Assembly: GCF_020886055.1 (NCBI RefSeq)
Contig: NZ_AP025184.1
Coordinates: forward strand, 806,001 to 870,000
DNA from: Flavobacterium ammoniigenes
GTDB taxonomy: Bacteria > Bacteroidota > Bacteroidia > Flavobacteriales > Flavobacteriaceae
Length of the DNA stretch: 64,000 nucleotides
Reading direction: 5' to 3'
Below, piece by piece: positions 55,361-63,485 of this stretch (position 1 is the stretch's first letter; each line of letters starts with the position of its first letter). Below the pieces are notes generated by a model, which saw only the letters and a program-made list of their open reading frames with translations, searched no databases and was not told the origin of the DNA. The translations under genes were made by a program, and so were the position numbers.

Positions 55361-56350
55361 ATGAGAATAGCAGTAGTAGGTGCTACCGGAATGGTAGGCG
55401 AAATAATGTTAAAAGTATTAGCAGAAAGAAATTTTCCGGTAACTGAATTAATTCCTGTAGCTTCTGAGAAATCAGTGGGTAAAGAAATTGAATTTGGAGG
55501 AAAAAAACACAAAGTGGTTGGCATGCAAACGGCTGTCGATATGAAAGCCGACATTGCTTTGTTTTCTGCAGGTGGTGGCACTTCGTTAGAATGGGCTCCT
55601 AAATTTGCAGCAGCTGGGACTACAGTAATTGATAATTCTTCAGCTTGGAGAATGGATCCTACTAAGAAATTAGTTGTACCTGAAATCAACGCGGGAGAAC
55701 TAACTGCAGCTGATAAAATTATTGCTAATCCGAATTGTTCTACCATTCAAATGGTATTGGCTTTGGCCCCTTTGCACAAAAAATACAACATCAAACGTAT
55801 TATCGTTTCTACGTACCAATCTATTACAGGAACAGGAGTAAAAGCAGTACAACAGTTTGAAAACGAATGTGCTGGTATCGAAGGAGACATGGTGTACAAA
55901 TACAAAATCAACCGAAACTGTATTCCACAATGTGATAGTTTTGAAGACAATGGTTACACTAAAGAAGAGATGAAGTTAGTTAACGAAACGAAAAAAATCT
56001 TAAGTGATAATAGTATTGCGGTAACAGCAACTGCGGTTCGTGTTCCTGTTGTAGGAGGACATAGTGAGGCTTTGAATGTAGAGTTTACCAATGATTTTGA
56101 TGTGAATGATGTTCGTACTATTTTAAGTCAAACAGACGGAGTAGTAGTACAAGATAATTTAGATACGTTTACCTACCCAATGCCACGATATGCTGAAGGT
56201 AAAAATGAAGTTTTTGTAGGTAGAATTCGTCGTGACGAAAGCCAAGCGAATACCTTAAACATGTGGGTAGTAGCCGATAACTTGAGAAAAGGAGCGGCGA
56301 CTAATACGATTCAAATTGCTGAATATTTAATTGCAGCCAAATTGGTGTAA
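55361..56350 (+). CDS. asd: Aspartate-semialdehyde dehydrogenase
   Basis: Reduces aspartyl phosphate to aspartate semialdehyde with NADPH, feeding Lys/DAP, Thr and Met synthesis. It is 329 residues. The N-terminal NADP fold is VVGATGMVGEIML, the catalytic C126 is in NPNCSTIQM, and RVPVVGGHSEALNVEF is the substrate region. It has its own promoter and a good terminator downstream, so it is likely a single-gene unit. Confidence 0.96.
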   Translation: MRIAVVGATGMVGEIMLKVLAERNFPVTELIPVASEKSVGKEIEFGGKKHKVVGMQTAVDMKADIALFSAGGGTSLEWAPKFAAAGTTVIDNSSAWRMDPTKKLVVPEINAGELTAADKIIANPNCSTIQMVLALAPLHKKYNIKRIIVSTYQSITGTGVKAVQQFENECAGIEGDMVYKYKINRNCIPQCDSFEDNGYTKEEMKLVNETKKILSDNSIAVTATAVRVPVVGGHSEALNVEFTNDFDVNDVRTILSQTDGVVVQDNLDTFTYPMPRYAEGKNEVFVGRIRRDESQANTLNMWVVADNLRKGAATNTIQIAEYLIAAKLV

Positions 56351-56372
56351 GTAGTTCAGTAACACCTAATGT

Positions 56373-56416
56373 AACCATTTACGATTTATATTTTTCTAAA
56401 TTGTAAATGGTTTTTC
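56373..56416 (+). terminator. Terminator after asd
   Basis: Stem AACCATTTAC (56373-56382) with GTAAATGGTT (56403-56412), extended by six weaker pairs inside, followed by a T-rich tail. Confidence 0.8.
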
Positions 56417-56430
56417 TTTTTTGGTTTCCA

Positions 56431-56438
56431 TATATTTG
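56431..56438 (+). promoter_or_regulatory. -7 element just before the small His/Cys-rich gene
   Basis: TATATTTG ends only 6 bases before the ATG at 56445, so the transcript would be leaderless or nearly so. No clear -33 box. Confidence 0.45.
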
Positions 56439-56444
56439 TGTCCA

Positions 56445-56792
56445 ATGAAACTAAAACAACTATTGATACGATTTTTCTTTGCGCTAGTCCTACTAGGATC
56501 ACTAGCCCTACAATCGTTTCATGGATTGGAGCATTTAGAAAAACAATTTGCAGAAAAAGCATGTGCGCACAAACAACTTAATTCTTCTGAATTAACCCAC
56601 CAACACAAAGGCTTTGAGCAGTGTTTGGTTTGTGCTATTTCGTTTCAAAGCGGAATTGTATCTGAACAGTTTCAGTTTCAAATAGCCACTACTCCAGAAG
56701 TAGTTGCGCCTTACTTTTTTAACTTTCCTAGGGTTATTTCCTTTTCTGGAAGTTCCTATTCGTTGCGCGGACCCCCGCATTATAATGTTTAA
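56445..56792 (+). CDS. Small exported His/Cys-containing protein before the TonB receptor
   Basis: 115 residues from ATG 56445. A hydrophobic N-terminus (LLIRFFFALVLLGSLALQSF) serves as signal or anchor. It is followed by a cluster of possible metal ligands: HGLEHLE, CAHKQLNSSELTHQHKGFEQC and C in LVCAI. The C-terminus (SYSLRGPPHYNV) is short and conserved-looking. I do not recognise a named family, although the pattern is like small periplasmic proteins (DUF2946-like) found with copper or zinc receptors. The next gene, 60 bp downstream, is a TonB-dependent receptor, so a shared role in metal uptake or sensing is plausible but unproven. Confidence 0.75.
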   Translation: MKLKQLLIRFFFALVLLGSLALQSFHGLEHLEKQFAEKACAHKQLNSSELTHQHKGFEQCLVCAISFQSGIVSEQFQFQIATTPEVVAPYFFNFPRVISFSGSSYSLRGPPHYNV

Positions 56793-56852
56793 AATCGAAT
56801 GATTCATCGGTTCTATAGTAGAACACGATTCTTTTAACATTATATCAATATC

Positions 56853-59060
56853 ATGAAAAAATTAATTGTTGCTTTGGTAGTAAGTTGTACTGCCTTAATA
56901 CAAGCACAAAATACAGTTTCAGGAAGGATTACTGACACTAATAACAAAGCGCTTTCGGGTGTTTCCATCTATATTCAAGAACTACAAAAGGGAACCACTT
57001 CACAAGCTGACGGAACCTATAATTTATCGAATTTACCTAAGGGTACTGTTAGGATTTCCTTCGCTTTAGTGGGATTTGGAACACAGTATAAAACGGTTTC
57101 AGAGATTCAAAAACAAAACACTATAAACATTCAGTTGGCACCTTCCGTTTTTGAAATGGATGAAGTTATTGTTTCCACTGCGTTTAACAAATTACAATCG
57201 CAAAATGTGATGAAAGTCGCACACGAAACCATGAAAAATTTGTCTCGAAAAGGAACGTCAACTTTAATCGAAGGATTGGCAACTATTCCGGGAGTTTCCC
57301 AAGTTTCTACAGGGGCTTCTATTGGAAAGCCAGTGATTCGTGGGTTGAGTGGTAATCGCGTATTGGTGTATTCGCAAGGTGTTCGAGTTGAAAACCAACA
57401 ATTTGGCGACGAACATGGTTTAGGATTGAACGATGCTGGAGTAGAAAGTGTTGAGGTAATCAAAGGACCCGCTTCCTTATTGTACGGCTCAGATGCTTTG
57501 GGAGGGGTGTTGTATTTTAACCCAGAGAAATTTGCCAATGCCAATACATATAAAGTCAATTTTAGTCAAAAATTGTTTGCCAATACTTTAGGGAGTAATT
57601 CTTCTTTGGGCCTAAAAACAACTTCCGATAATTGGAAATTCTTGGCAAGAGGAACAATGAATACCCATTCGGATTATACTACAGCAGATGGTGAACGGGT
57701 GACCAATACACGCTACCAAGAAAAAGATTTTAAAACTGGAATTGGCTATAGTGACGCTTCTTTTTCTTCGGTATTGCGATACAACTTCAACGATCTTACT
57801 TTAGGAATTCCAGAAGAAGGGATCGCTGAGCAAAGTCAAAGCAAAAGTGTTTTGTATCCAAAACAGGCGGTTTCCAATCATTTAGTAAGTTTAAATTCGA
57901 GTCTCTTTTTCAATTCTTCAAAACTGGATTTGGACTTGGGTTTTATTTCAAATGACAGGTCTGAGTTTGAAGACAGTGAAGTAGCTGTTTTGAAAATGAA
58001 GTTGAATACCTTCAATTATAATGCGAAGTATTATTTACCTTCTTCAACAAAAATGCAGACCATTTTGGGAGTTCAAGGGATGCATCAAACCAATGAAAAT
58101 TCAGGAGAAGAGTACTTAATTCCTGATGCGGTTACCCAAGATTTTGGAGTCTTTGGAACCACCAACTACGAATGGAACTCCAACGTGATCCAAGCCGGTT
58201 TGCGTTTTGATACCAGAAATTTGACTTCAGAAGCTAACGGGATTCTTGGTGAAGAAGGGTCTTTTGAAGCCTTGAAAAAATCCTACACAAGTTGGAACGC
58301 CTCTTTAGGTTATAAAACTAATTTGAATGACGCCTTCATTTTTAGATTCAATCTAGCGTCTGGATTTAGGGCGCCCAACTTAGCCGAATTGTCTTCCAAT
58401 GGTGTTCACGAAGGTACCAATCGTTATGAAGTGGGGAATGCCAATTTGAAAACAGAACAAAACTTTCAAACGGATTTGAATTTGGAATACAAAACAGATC
58501 ATTTAGAGTTTTTCGTTAATGGCTTCTACAATCACATCAATGATTTTATCTATATCAACCCTAGTGGAGAATCAATTGATGACAATGAAGTTTTCAATTA
58601 TGTTCAAAATAATGCGGCTCTTTTTGGAGGTGAAATAGGCTTGCATTTTCACCCTCATCCGTTGGATTGGTTGCATTTAGAAACCAGTTTTGAAACAGTT
58701 ACAGGCAAAAAACAAAACGGAGATTATTTGCCATTAATTCCAGCTAATAATTGGAACAATACATTGCGCACTGAATGGAAGGATACAGATTGGCTTAAAG
58801 AAGGTTTCGCAACGATTAGTTTAGTGTCTACCTTTAACCAAAATAAAATCAGTGGCTTCGAAACCAGAACAGCAGGTTACAGCATTTTGAATTTAGGAAT
58901 TGGTGGAACATTGCATCTTGGCAAAACCAAAATGGAGGTGAACCTTAATGGAAACAACATTACCGATAAAAAATATACCGCCCATTTATCACGACTTAAA
59001 ACAGATGGTATTTCCAATATGGGAAGAAATTGGGTTGTAGGTTTGAACTTCAATTTATAA
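56853..59060 (+). CDS. TonB-dependent outer-membrane receptor
   Basis: 735 residues. A signal peptide ending IQAQ is followed by a carboxypeptidase-regulatory-like domain (about 20-105: VSGRITDTNNKALSGVSIYI). The plug follows (about 110-225: MDEVIVSTAFNK, IPGVSQVSTGASIGKPVIRG, GVESVEVIKGPASLLYGSDALGG), then a 22-strand-type barrel. A His-rich strand turn, GLHFHPHPLDWLHLE, near residue 600 resembles zinc receptor sequences, so a zinc or other metal/haem ligand is possible. It has no SusD partner, which argues against a polysaccharide importer. It is preceded by the small His/Cys-rich gene and ended by a hairpin at 59067. Confidence 0.92.
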   Translation: MKKLIVALVVSCTALIQAQNTVSGRITDTNNKALSGVSIYIQELQKGTTSQADGTYNLSNLPKGTVRISFALVGFGTQYKTVSEIQKQNTINIQLAPSVFEMDEVIVSTAFNKLQSQNVMKVAHETMKNLSRKGTSTLIEGLATIPGVSQVSTGASIGKPVIRGLSGNRVLVYSQGVRVENQQFGDEHGLGLNDAGVESVEVIKGPASLLYGSDALGGVLYFNPEKFANANTYKVNFSQKLFANTLGSNSSLGLKTTSDNWKFLARGTMNTHSDYTTADGERVTNTRYQEKDFKTGIGYSDASFSSVLRYNFNDLTLGIPEEGIAEQSQSKSVLYPKQAVSNHLVSLNSSLFFNSSKLDLDLGFISNDRSEFEDSEVAVLKMKLNTFNYNAKYYLPSSTKMQTILGVQGMHQTNENSGEEYLIPDAVTQDFGVFGTTNYEWNSNVIQAGLRFDTRNLTSEANGILGEEGSFEALKKSYTSWNASLGYKTNLNDAFIFRFNLASGFRAPNLAELSSNGVHEGTNRYEVGNANLKTEQNFQTDLNLEYKTDHLEFFVNGFYNHINDFIYINPSGESIDDNEVFNYVQNNAALFGGEIGLHFHPHPLDWLHLETSFETVTGKKQNGDYLPLIPANNWNNTLRTEWKDTDWLKEGFATISLVSTFNQNKISGFETRTAGYSILNLGIGGTLHLGKTKMEVNLNGNNITDKKYTAHLSRLKTDGISNMGRNWVVGLNFNL

Positions 59061-59066
59061 TTATCT

Positions 59067-59102
59067 AAGCTTCTAATCATCCCATGGTTGGAAGCTTTTT
59101 TT
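59067..59102 (+). terminator. Terminator after the TonB receptor
   Basis: 14 bp stem AAGCTTCTAATCAT (59067-59080) with 59084-59097, including two G-U pairs, a CCC loop and a T-run. Confidence 0.83.
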
Positions 59103-59200
59103 AAATGTTCAACAAAAAAATTAATCTTGAGATTCTGTATATTTACCAATGATAATCTAGTAAAATTAGGAATACAACTTTCCTCTTAAATAAAATTTTA

Positions 59201-59731
59201 ATGCTTATGAAAAAGATCGAAATTTTGAAAAATAAATTGGCAATCACTTTTGGAACACTATTTATAGTGATTTCAAGTTTTGCTCAATCATCGAATGCAG
59301 AAAAAATAATTAATGAAACTATAAATACTTGGCACAAAGCAGCTTCTGAAGCTAATTTCAAATCGTATTTTGAATTAATGACTGAGGACGCTGTATTTAT
59401 TGGCACTGATGCTAATGAATATTGGAATAAACAAGAATTTCAAAACTATGCTAAACCTCATTTTGACAAAGGAAAAGCTTGGTCTTTTACAGCTTTGGAA
59501 CGACATGTCTATTTTGATGCTAGTGGAAATACCGCATGGTTTGACGAGTTATTGAATACCCAAATGAAAATTTGTAGGGGTTCGGGAGTCTTAGTTAAAG
59601 TTGGGAAACAATGGAAAATCAAGCACTATGTTTTGTCTATGACTATTCCAAATGATTCAAGCAAAGCGGTAATTGCAATCAAAGCGCCAATTGAGGAAGT
59701 GCTAATTCAAAATCGAAAGTCCAAAATGTAA
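59201..59731 (+). CDS. Exported SnoaL/DUF4440-like protein
   Basis: 176 residues. Start ATG 59201, with a second ATG two codons later. Signal peptide ending SSFAQ. The mature part follows the NTF2-like alpha+beta cone fold of the SnoaL/DUF4440 group: INETINTWHKAASEANFKSY, MTEDAVFIGTDANEYWNKQEF, WSFTALERHVYFDASGNTAWFDE, and VLVKVGKQWKIKHYVLSMTIPN. Members bind small hydrophobic molecules or act as enzymes, but no catalytic set is evident. Probably periplasmic. The gene stands alone between the TonB receptor and trmB. Confidence 0.82.
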   Translation: MLMKKIEILKNKLAITFGTLFIVISSFAQSSNAEKIINETINTWHKAASEANFKSYFELMTEDAVFIGTDANEYWNKQEFQNYAKPHFDKGKAWSFTALERHVYFDASGNTAWFDELLNTQMKICRGSGVLVKVGKQWKIKHYVLSMTIPNDSSKAVIAIKAPIEEVLIQNRKSKM

Positions 59732-59773
59732 AGCTACTTGGGTTTATTTTCTCCTAGATATTTCAAGCTAGTC

Positions 59774-59781
59774 TACTTTTG
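59774..59781 (+). promoter_or_regulatory. -7 element before trmB
   Basis: TACTTTTG, 41 bases before the GTG start of trmB at 59823. The -33 box is unclear. Confidence 0.5.
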
Positions 59782-59822
59782 TCGTATATATTTCCTTAAT
59801 TTTGCTGAAAATTTTAAAGAAA

Positions 59823-60497
59823 GTGGGAAGCAAAAATAAATTAAAGAGGTTCAAAGAAAACGAAACGTTCACAAATGTTTTTCAACCAACACGAGAAGAG
59901 GTAGTAGGAAATTTATTCCCATTGAGAGGAAAATGGAATGCTGATTTTTTTAAAAATGACAATCCAATTGTGTTAGAATTGGGCTGTGGTAAAGGAGAAT
60001 ATTCTGTAGGTTTAGCGGAACGATATCCGAATAAAAATTTTATTGGAATCGATATTAAGGGAGCTCGTTTTTGGCGTGGTGCCAAAACTGCTGTAGAAAC
60101 AGGCATGCATAATGTGGCTTTCGTTCGTACTCAAATTGAATTAATCAATCATATTTTTGCTGAAAATGAAGTAGACGAAATCTGGATCACATTTCCCGAT
60201 CCGCAAATTAAATACAAGCGTACGAAGCATCGTATGACCAATTCCCAATTTTTGCAATTGTATAAAAAAATATTGAAGAAAGAAGGGGTCATGAACTTGA
60301 AAACAGATAGCGAATTTATGCACGGCTATACCCTAGGACTCTTGCATGGGGAAGGACACGAAGTAGTCTATTCCAATCATAATGTATATAGAAATGAAGG
60401 AAGTCCGGAAGAGGTCACTGCATTTCAAACTTTTTATGAAAAACAATATTTAGAAATAAACAAAGCAATTACGTATATTAGATTTAAAATTAAATAG
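59823..60497 (+). CDS. trmB: tRNA (guanine-N7-)-methyltransferase
   Basis: Makes m7G46 in tRNA. GTG 59823 is chosen as start because the protein then begins MGSKNKLKRFKENETF, the usual N-terminus in this group. A TTG at 59802 would add seven residues. It is 224 residues. The SAM site is VLELGCGKGEYSVGLAE, then FIGIDIKGARFWRGAK. The TrmB motif is ITFPDPQIKYKRTKHRMT, and the C-terminal region is VYRNEGSPEEVTAFQTFYEKQ. The enzyme is widespread. Confidence 0.94.
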   Translation: MGSKNKLKRFKENETFTNVFQPTREEVVGNLFPLRGKWNADFFKNDNPIVLELGCGKGEYSVGLAERYPNKNFIGIDIKGARFWRGAKTAVETGMHNVAFVRTQIELINHIFAENEVDEIWITFPDPQIKYKRTKHRMTNSQFLQLYKKILKKEGVMNLKTDSEFMHGYTLGLLHGEGHEVVYSNHNVYRNEGSPEEVTAFQTFYEKQYLEINKAITYIRFKIK

Positions 60498-60507
60498 TGT
60501 CGTTTCG

Positions 60508-60549
60508 GTTTCAGTAATTGAAGTAAAAGCAACACATTGGTACTGAAAC
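60508..60549. repeat. Inverted repeat between trmB and the LysE gene
   Basis: GTTTCAGTA (60508-60516) and TACTGAAAC (60541-60549) are perfect complements with a 24-base spacer. There is no T-run, so this is a weak terminator or an operator-like site. Its meaning is unknown. Confidence 0.4.
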
Positions 60550-60559
60550 AAAGCACTAT

Positions 60560-61195
60560 ATGACTACAATTTCCGCATTATTTTTTGGGTTCATCAGTGC
60601 CGTTATCGGAATTTTTCCTCCTGGATTAATCAATATGACGGCAGCTAAAGTCAAAATAAAAGAAGGAAAACGCGCTGCTGTATGGTTTGTTATAGGTGCG
60701 GTGCTTATAATAATTATACAAGTTTATCTCGCTATTCTATTTGCTCAATTTATTGGCGAACACCCACAAGTAGTTGTATTACTTAGAGAAATTGGCTGTG
60801 GTATTTTTACACTTTTAACCGTCTATTTTTTAGCTATTGCCAAAACCCCTCAAAAAATCAAAGGAAAAATAAAAAAACAACGAACCTCCACCCGTTTTTT
60901 TTTAGGGATGTTATTGTCGGCTTTGAATTTCTTTCCAATTCCGTATTATGTACTAGTTAGTTTGTCGTTAGCCTCTTTTGGCTTTTTCGTTTTTGAACCA
61001 CTCTCCATTTTCATATTTGTTCTAGGAGCCGTATTGGGTTCTTTTTTAGTTTTTTACACTTATATATCGTTTTTTACTAAGATTGAAAATAAAACCGATT
61101 TTTTTATGAAAAACATGAATAAAATTATCGGAAGTATTACGGGCATAATTGCTGTAGTTACCCTATTCAATATTATTAATTACTATTGGAATTAA
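60560..61195 (+). CDS. LysE-family amino acid exporter
   Basis: 211 residues, about six membrane helices. The start is typical of the LysE/RhtB superfamily: ISALFFGFISAVIGIFPPGLINMTAAKVKIKEGK, where the PGL(I/V)N segment is the conserved first-helix motif. Later helices include AVWFVIGAVLIIIIQVYLAILFAQFIG and a final ITGIIAVVTLFNIINYYW. The probable role is export of an amino acid or small metabolite; the substrate is unknown. The next gene begins 6 bp after the stop. Confidence 0.88.
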   Translation: MTTISALFFGFISAVIGIFPPGLINMTAAKVKIKEGKRAAVWFVIGAVLIIIIQVYLAILFAQFIGEHPQVVVLLREIGCGIFTLLTVYFLAIAKTPQKIKGKIKKQRTSTRFFLGMLLSALNFFPIPYYVLVSLSLASFGFFVFEPLSIFIFVLGAVLGSFLVFYTYISFFTKIENKTDFFMKNMNKIIGSITGIIAVVTLFNIINYYWN

Positions 61196-61201
61196 TTGAG
61201 T

Positions 61202-61534
61202 ATGACCCATCCAAACGATAATTTTTTTGAGCGTGTTTACAGCATCGTCAGACAAATTCCTTATGGTAAAGTGACTTCCTATGGCGCTATCGCCAAGGCT
61301 TTGGGTACTGCTCGATCGGCAAGAATGGTAGGCTGGGCCATGAATGCGTCCCATCATTTAGAAGACGTCCCTGCGCACAGAGTTGTCAATAGAAAAGGGT
61401 TGTTGACAGGCAAGTTACACTTTGACGGAACGAATTTGATGCAACAATTGTTAGAAAATGAAGGCATTCAAGTTCGAGACAACCAAATTGTCGATTTTGA
61501 TACGCATTTCTGGGAACCAGAGATGCCAAAATAA
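61202..61534 (+). CDS. Alkyltransferase-like (ATL) DNA-binding protein, active-site Cys replaced
   Basis: 110 residues from ATG 61202. It has the DNA-binding helix-turn-helix domain of O6-methylguanine-DNA methyltransferases (VYSIVRQIPYGKVTSYGAIAKALG, ARMVGWAMNAS). In the motif where MGMT has PCHRV, this protein has PAHRVV (A58), so it cannot accept the alkyl group. ATL proteins bind O6-alkylguanine without repairing it and hand the lesion to nucleotide excision repair. It probably shares a transcript with the upstream LysE gene. Confidence 0.9.
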   Translation: MTHPNDNFFERVYSIVRQIPYGKVTSYGAIAKALGTARSARMVGWAMNASHHLEDVPAHRVVNRKGLLTGKLHFDGTNLMQQLLENEGIQVRDNQIVDFDTHFWEPEMPK

Positions 61535-61625
61535 CTTCCATTTTTTCTTTTGATTCAAATAATAAGTGTTGATTTTAGTATCAATAAATCCAATTTAAAA
61601 GGGGTAAAATAAGAATAGAATCTGT

Positions 61626-61633
61626 TATATTTG
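61626..61633 (+). promoter_or_regulatory. -7 element of the mrp-nifU-ferredoxin promoter
   Basis: TATATTTG followed by C, 73 bases before the mrp ATG. No clear -33 box. The 172-base gap before mrp holds nothing else recognisable. Confidence 0.45.
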
Positions 61634-61706
61634 CAATTCATATTCAGTTTAAATAAATGAAACTTTTTCATTGGTTTTAAACGTCAAATCCGTAGTACTA
61701 CATAAA

Positions 61707-62834
61707 ATGAAATTAGATAGAAAAGAAATTCTTAAAGCCTTAGAAACGATTTCTATTGCTGGAGAAGGGAAAAATATGGTCGAGAGTGGAGCGGTTGCTA
61801 ATGTAATCACTTTTGGAGATGAGGTAGTAGTTGATCTAGTGTTGCATACACCAGCGATGCACATCAAAAAAAGAGCTGAAGACGATATTAAAAAAACGAT
61901 TCATGAATTAGTTTCGCCAGAAGCTAAAGTGAAAGTAAATACTAAGGTGGAAGTGGCAGATAAACCTGAAATTAAAGGGAAAGCTATTCCAGGAATTAAA
62001 AATATTATTGCGGTAGCCTCTGGTAAAGGGGGTGTAGGTAAATCTACTACTACAGCTAATTTAGCTGTGTCTTTAGCAAGAATGGGTTTTTCAGTTGGAG
62101 TTTTAGATGCCGATATTTATGGACCTTCTATGCCGATCATGTTTGATGTAGAAAACGAGAAACCGATTTCTATTGAAGTCGATGGCAAATCTAAAATGAA
62201 ACCTATCGAGAGTTACGAAATAAAAATTTTGTCAATAGGATTTTTCACTTCACCAAGCCAAGCAGTTATTTGGCGCGGGCCAATGGCCGCCAAAGCATTG
62301 AACCAAATGATTTTTGATGCCGATTGGGGCGAACTGGATTTTTTATTAATTGATTTACCTCCAGGAACCGGCGATATTCATCTTTCAATTATGCAATCTT
62401 TGCCTATTACAGGAGCAGTTGTGGTAAGTACACCTCAAGCGGTAGCTTTGGCCGATGCCAAAAAAGGAGTAGCGATGTTCTTATCCGAAGCGATTAACGT
62501 ACCTGTTTTAGGAATTATAGAAAACATGGCTTACTTTACTCCTGAGGAATTACCAAATAATAAATACTATATTTTTGGACAAGAAGGTGCTAAAAACTTA
62601 GCGACTGATTTGAATGTGCCTTTCCTAGGCGAAGTGCCAATCGTTCAATCTATTCGCGAAGCGGGAGATTACGGTCGACCAGCTGCCATGCAAGAAGGTT
62701 CGGTTATTGAATCAGTTTTCCAAGAAATTACTCGTAATGTAGTACAACAAACGGTGGCTAGAAATGAAAGTTTACCAGCAACAGAAGCCATAAAAATTAC
62801 TACTATGGCTGGTTGTTCAGCAGTTAAAAAATAA
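61707..62834 (+). CDS. Mrp/ApbC-type P-loop ATPase, Fe-S cluster carrier
   Basis: 375 residues from ATG 61707 (MKLDRKEILKAL); longer in-frame starts give an unusual N-terminus. An N-terminal MIP18/DUF59 domain (about 1-85) is followed by the ATPase with the deviant Walker A GKGGVGKST at 106-114. LDADIYGPSMP and DLPPGTGDIHLSI are also typical. The family binds and transfers Fe-S clusters. The CxxC pair that many Mrp proteins have after the ENMAYF motif is replaced here by TPEELPNNKYYIFG, with no cysteines. The genes downstream (NifU-like, ferredoxin) support an Fe-S assembly role. Confidence 0.92.
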   Translation: MKLDRKEILKALETISIAGEGKNMVESGAVANVITFGDEVVVDLVLHTPAMHIKKRAEDDIKKTIHELVSPEAKVKVNTKVEVADKPEIKGKAIPGIKNIIAVASGKGGVGKSTTTANLAVSLARMGFSVGVLDADIYGPSMPIMFDVENEKPISIEVDGKSKMKPIESYEIKILSIGFFTSPSQAVIWRGPMAAKALNQMIFDADWGELDFLLIDLPPGTGDIHLSIMQSLPITGAVVVSTPQAVALADAKKGVAMFLSEAINVPVLGIIENMAYFTPEELPNNKYYIFGQEGAKNLATDLNVPFLGEVPIVQSIREAGDYGRPAAMQEGSVIESVFQEITRNVVQQTVARNESLPATEAIKITTMAGCSAVKK

Positions 62835-62845
62835 TTTTTAAAAAT

Positions 62846-63085
62846 ATGACAACAGAAGAAGTATTGGCTAATGTGCTAAAAGCCTTAGAAGAAATTAGAC
62901 CGTTTTTGAATTCGGATGGTGGCGATATTTCATTAGTCGAAATTGAAGACGATAAGCATGTCAAAGTTCGTTTGGAAGGCGCATGTACAAGTTGTAGTGT
63001 CAACCAAATGACTTTAAAGGCAGGAGTTGAAACTACAATCAAAAAATACGTTCCGCAAATAGAAACCGTAGTAAACGTGCTTTAA
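62846..63085 (+). CDS. NifU C-terminal-like Fe-S scaffold protein
   Basis: 79 residues, equal to the C-terminal NifU domain alone. The CxxC motif is C47 and C50 (GACTSCSVNQMTLKAGVE), the site that holds a transient Fe-S cluster. It starts 11 bp after the mrp stop, so it is probably co-translated with the ATPase. Similar small NifU-domain proteins serve as scaffold or carrier in many bacteria. Confidence 0.92.
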   Translation: MTTEEVLANVLKALEEIRPFLNSDGGDISLVEIEDDKHVKVRLEGACTSCSVNQMTLKAGVETTIKKYVPQIETVVNVL

Positions 63086-63133
63086 TTAACTTTACTAAAT
63101 ACACACACAACTAAACAAGAGAATAAATACAAA

Positions 63134-63451
63134 ATGGACGTTTTAATAAAGATCAAAGATAGAGAAGGAGTCGTACATGAATTACAGGCGCCCACCGATA
63201 TGGCAATGAATATCATGGAATTATGTAAAGCCTATGAGCTTCCGGTGGAAGGGACTTGTGGTGGAATGGCCATGTGTGCTTCTTGTCAATGTTATGTATT
63301 AAACGATGTGCCTTTGCCAGAAAAAGGCGATGATGAAGAGGCGATGCTGTCGGAAGCATTTTATGTAAAATCCAATAGCCGTTTGGGTTGTCAAATCCCA
63401 ATCACCGAAGAATTAGAAGGATTGGAGTTGGAATTGGCTCCAGAAAATTAA
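63134..63451 (+). CDS. 2Fe-2S ferredoxin, adrenodoxin type
   Basis: 105 residues. Ligands C42, C48, C51 and C86 show the C-x5-C-x2-C-x34-C spacing of adrenodoxin/Fdx ferredoxins (GTCGGMAMCASCQCYVL and RLGCQIP). It is the third gene of an Fe-S group (mrp, nifU, fdx), 48 bp after nifU. It may supply electrons for cluster assembly; this is inferred from context. A hairpin follows at 63458. Confidence 0.93.
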   Translation: MDVLIKIKDREGVVHELQAPTDMAMNIMELCKAYELPVEGTCGGMAMCASCQCYVLNDVPLPEKGDDEEAMLSEAFYVKSNSRLGCQIPITEELEGLELELAPEN

Positions 63452-63457
63452 ATAAAC

Positions 63458-63485
63458 GCCCTGTCATTTGATGGGGCTTTTATTT
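63458..63485. terminator. Bidirectional terminator between ferredoxin and SGNH genes
   Basis: Stem GCCCTGTCA (63458-63466) with TGATGGGGC (63469-63477), including two G-U pairs, and T-rich sequence on both sides. It serves the convergent genes. Confidence 0.7.

Noticed and set aside
56853..59060. SusC/SusD-type polysaccharide utilisation locus
   Set aside because: No SusD gene, glycoside hydrolase or sensor follows. The receptor is 735 residues, shorter than typical SusC proteins (about 1000).
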